DNA of 7,032 nt from Mollicutes bacterium (lineage in GTDB: Bacteria > Bacillota_I > Bacilli_A > Izemoplasmatales > Izemoplasmataceae), in contig PUKL01000045.1 in the NCBI GenBank assembly GCA_003552275.1, positions 1 to 7,032 of the forward strand, read 5' to 3'. A program made the translations under genes and the position numbers. Under the pieces are notes generated by a model. It ran no database searches. It saw nothing but the letters and a program-made list of their open reading frames with translations, and had not been told where the DNA came from. Below are positions 5,520 to 7,032 of this stretch, one piece after another (the first letter of the stretch is position 1; every line of letters starts with the position of its first letter).

Positions 5520-5870
5520 TCATTCCCGATACATGCTCTTTCTCACGAAGGTGAGCACCATCTCGCCTTCCGTCTCTTCGACTTCCATATAGTCGACGAG
5601 CAAGCCGAGGATCTCGAACTCGCTTTGTTTGTCGACATCGCCGACAAGCTCCCATCCATAGGTCTCGACTTCGATTTCCCTTTCCCGGTTCGCTTTCTTC
5701 TTGATGTGCTCCAACAATTCCTCTTCCAAAGGAGTGGTCTTCAGGATGAACCGGGTCTCTTTGGACCCTTTCTCGAGCGTGATGGAAAACTTGTCGTGGT
5801 TGTGCATCAACATGACCAGGCTCAACTCGCGGATGATCATCGTGAGAATGCGCGTCTCCTGCTTTTTCAT
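5520..5870 (-). CDS. Unknown 116-aa soluble protein coupled to the DUF1576-like membrane protein
   Basis: A charged alpha/beta protein with no signal peptide and no membrane segment. Its ATG (5870-5868) shares its A with the upstream TGA stop (TGATG), and its AGGAGG ribosome binding site (5886-5881) is embedded in the Glu-rich end of the upstream gene, so translation of the two is coupled. I do not recognise the family. By eye the layout helix, FSITLEKG / ETRFILKT strands, helix PLEEELLEHIKKKANRE, then a last region LGLLVDYMEV...GEMVLTFVRK recalls small GHKL/anti-sigma ATPase folds. E15 and H23 have the spacing of an ExxxNxxxH N-box with Val19 in place of Asn, and no D-x-G-x-G motif is visible, so any such relation would be to a non-ATP-binding version. 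That comparison is weak inference. Expected role: a cytosolic partner or regulator of the membrane protein. Confidence 0.8.
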   Translation of the reverse strand: MKKQETRILTMIIRELSLVMLMHNHDKFSITLEKGSKETRFILKTTPLEEELLEHIKKKANREREIEVETYGWELVGDVDKQSEFEILGLLVDYMEVEETEGEMVLTFVRKSMYRE

Positions 5871-7032
5871 CAGTCTTCTTCCTCCTCGTCGTTCTTCTTC
5901 GTCAAAGCTTCAATGAAAGGGACCATGAGCGCCGCCACGAAACCGGCGGCGAACCCGTTGTTGTAGAGGTTGAAGCCGCCTTCTTGGAACACGAGGGCGA
6001 GCGGGGTGATGACCACATGGATGAATCCGGCCAAAATGCCGATGAGGACCCCGAAACGGCCCGCGATGGGAGAAGCCGCCGTCACGAAGAGAATGGCGAT
6101 CATCATGCCGACACCATCAAAGGTATGGTCGGTCAGGATGACCGCGAGATAGGCCCCGAACATCACCGGCAGACAGTTCCTGGGATGTTTACCGAAAGCG
6201 CCGAAGCCCATCACCGTGAGGATGGCGCCCATCATCGGCCCGTTGATCTCGAAGCCGAGGATCCAGAGGACCAAGGCGCAGATGAGCCCCATGACACCGA
6301 CATTCAACATCGAAACGCTGCGGCCGTGATCCCGGATGAAATCCGAGACGAGCCGTCCCGACGATTTCATGAGACCGATGTATTTCTTGTGGACTTTCGG
6401 GTCGTTGATATAGGCGATGGCGATGAAAATCAAAGACAACACGATGGTCAAGACCATGAGTTCGGAGTGATACGCTTCACTCGTGGGCCCGCCCTGGTCG
6501 AGGTCGACCGCCCGGAAACTCCTGAGCAGAGCGGAAAAGAGCATCGATAGCACACCCATCGCGAAACCGATGTTATAGAGGTTGTAGCCCTTATGGAAAC
6601 GGATGGTATGCGCCGAGAGCGCCGGCAGGACGAATCCCGTGAAAAGACCGACGAGGACACCGGCGGGAACCCCGATCCAGTAGTTCCAAAAGACCGGGAG
6701 GCCGAACCATCCCGCCCAATCGATGCCGAAGATCATGAAACTGACGATCGGCGAGATGCCCGTCGAGAAGAGCACGACGATGAGGAAGGATTTGAAGTCG
6801 AGTTTTTGCATCCGGGCATAGAGATAGATCCCGACATAGATGGGTATGGTGTTGAAGATGTTCTTGCCGAAGAAAGAAAAGCCGGCGATGGTCAGAATAC
6901 CGGCGAAAACAGGTCCGCTCATTCTCGTCTTCAAAACGCTTATCATGATGACGTTGATGAGGAGGATCGTGGCGACATTGAAAAGCGTGGCGCCCAGGCC
7001 GCCGATTTCGAGATAGTCGCTGATGAGGATGC
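5870..7032 (-). CDS. DUF1576-like polytopic membrane protein (5' end beyond the window)
   Basis: The reading frame stays open to the right edge, so 386 residues are visible and the start is missing; the Met at 6946 has no ribosome binding site and sits in the middle of a hydrophobic segment. About ten or more membrane segments are seen. The protein is an internal duplication: one half carries GPVFAGILTIAGFSFFGKN, then PIYVGIYL and later KGYNLYNIGFAMG; the other carries GPMMGAILTVMGFGAFGKH, then PVMFGAYL and GGFNLYNNGFAAG. Repeated G-P, F-G-K and N-L-Y-N motifs are likely functional sites, as in duplicated transporters or channels. I assign it to DUF1576 from memory of the family's sequence style; its substrate is unknown. 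It ends in an acidic tail (NDEEEEED) that doubles as the ribosome binding site of the next gene. The only gene visible with it is the 116-residue protein. Confidence 0.82.
   Translation of the reverse strand, partial: ILISDYLEIGGLGATLFNVATILLINVIMISVLKTRMSGPVFAGILTIAGFSFFGKNIFNTIPIYVGIYLYARMQKLDFKSFLIVVLFSTGISPIVSFMIFGIDWAGWFGLPVFWNYWIGVPAGVLVGLFTGFVLPALSAHTIRFHKGYNLYNIGFAMGVLSMLFSALLRSFRAVDLDQGGPTSEAYHSELMVLTIVLSLIFIAIAYINDPKVHKKYIGLMKSSGRLVSDFIRDHGRSVSMLNVGVMGLICALVLWILGFEINGPMMGAILTVMGFGAFGKHPRNCLPVMFGAYLAVILTDHTFDGVGMMIAILFVTAASPIAGRFGVLIGILAGFIHVVITPLALVFQEGGFNLYNNGFAAGFVAALMVPFIEALTKKNDEEEED

Noticed and set aside
5984..6550. Plus-strand 188-residue ORF rich in D, E, H and R
   Set aside because: It is the complement of the DUF1576-like membrane gene; its composition is what hydrophobic codons give when read on the other strand.
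5870..6946. Start of the DUF1576-like gene at the ATG at 6946
   Set aside because: The frame is open for 28 further codons to the window edge, encoding more membrane sequence that mirrors the second repeat, and there is no ribosome binding site at 6946.

Overview
The window looks like an ordinary chromosomal stretch from a Bacillota-type or related low-GC Gram-positive bacterium, although its own base composition is balanced (estimated by eye at a little over 50% GC). Reasons: strong AGGAGG-type ribosome binding sites, sigma-A-like promoters, a lipoprotein signal with a classic lipobox, hairpin plus T-tract terminators, and TGA used as stop while TGG encodes Trp. I cannot name the genus. I see no phage, insertion sequence, CRISPR array, tRNA or rRNA.

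Layout. On the minus strand at the left edge is the 5' end of a lipoprotein gene (1-84), with its own promoter (227-254) and a leader of about 130 nt that can fold in two mutually exclusive ways. Next is a small GlsB/YeaQ-type three-segment membrane protein (328-576, minus). A divergent intergenic region (577-819) separates it from the only plus-strand unit: a GAF-GGDEF diguanylate cyclase (820-1860) and a short candidate ORF that starts inside the cyclase stop codon (1857-2093). A strong terminator (2040-2072) lies inside the 3' end of that ORF.

From 2161 to the right edge everything is on the minus strand, in four transcription units read right to left. (a) A DUF1576-like, internally duplicated polytopic membrane protein, cut by the window edge (5870 to beyond 7032), is coupled by a TGATG overlap to an unknown 116-residue soluble protein (5520-5870) and ends in a terminator at 5424-5466. 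(b) A two-TM RCK/MthK-type potassium channel (4209-5219) has a good promoter at 5332-5360 and a terminator at 4164-4198. (c) A seven-blade YVTN/YncE-like beta-propeller without a signal peptide (3186-4103). (d) A GNAT acetyltransferase (2656-3135) lies 18 nt upstream of a two-TM protein with a PH-like cytosolic domain (2161-2637); an extended -10 promoter at 3175-3183 serves them.

The genes suggest housekeeping and stress functions (c-di-GMP signalling, K+ flux, envelope proteins) rather than one pathway. I do not see a clear new multi-gene system. The best candidates for novelty are the DUF1576/116-aa pair, the small ORF coupled to the cyclase, the altered K+ channel selectivity filter, and the lipoprotein leader. 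Three gene starts were moved downstream from the longest ORF (GlsB, propeller, K+ channel), and the DUF1576 gene was extended off the window; the entries give the reasons.
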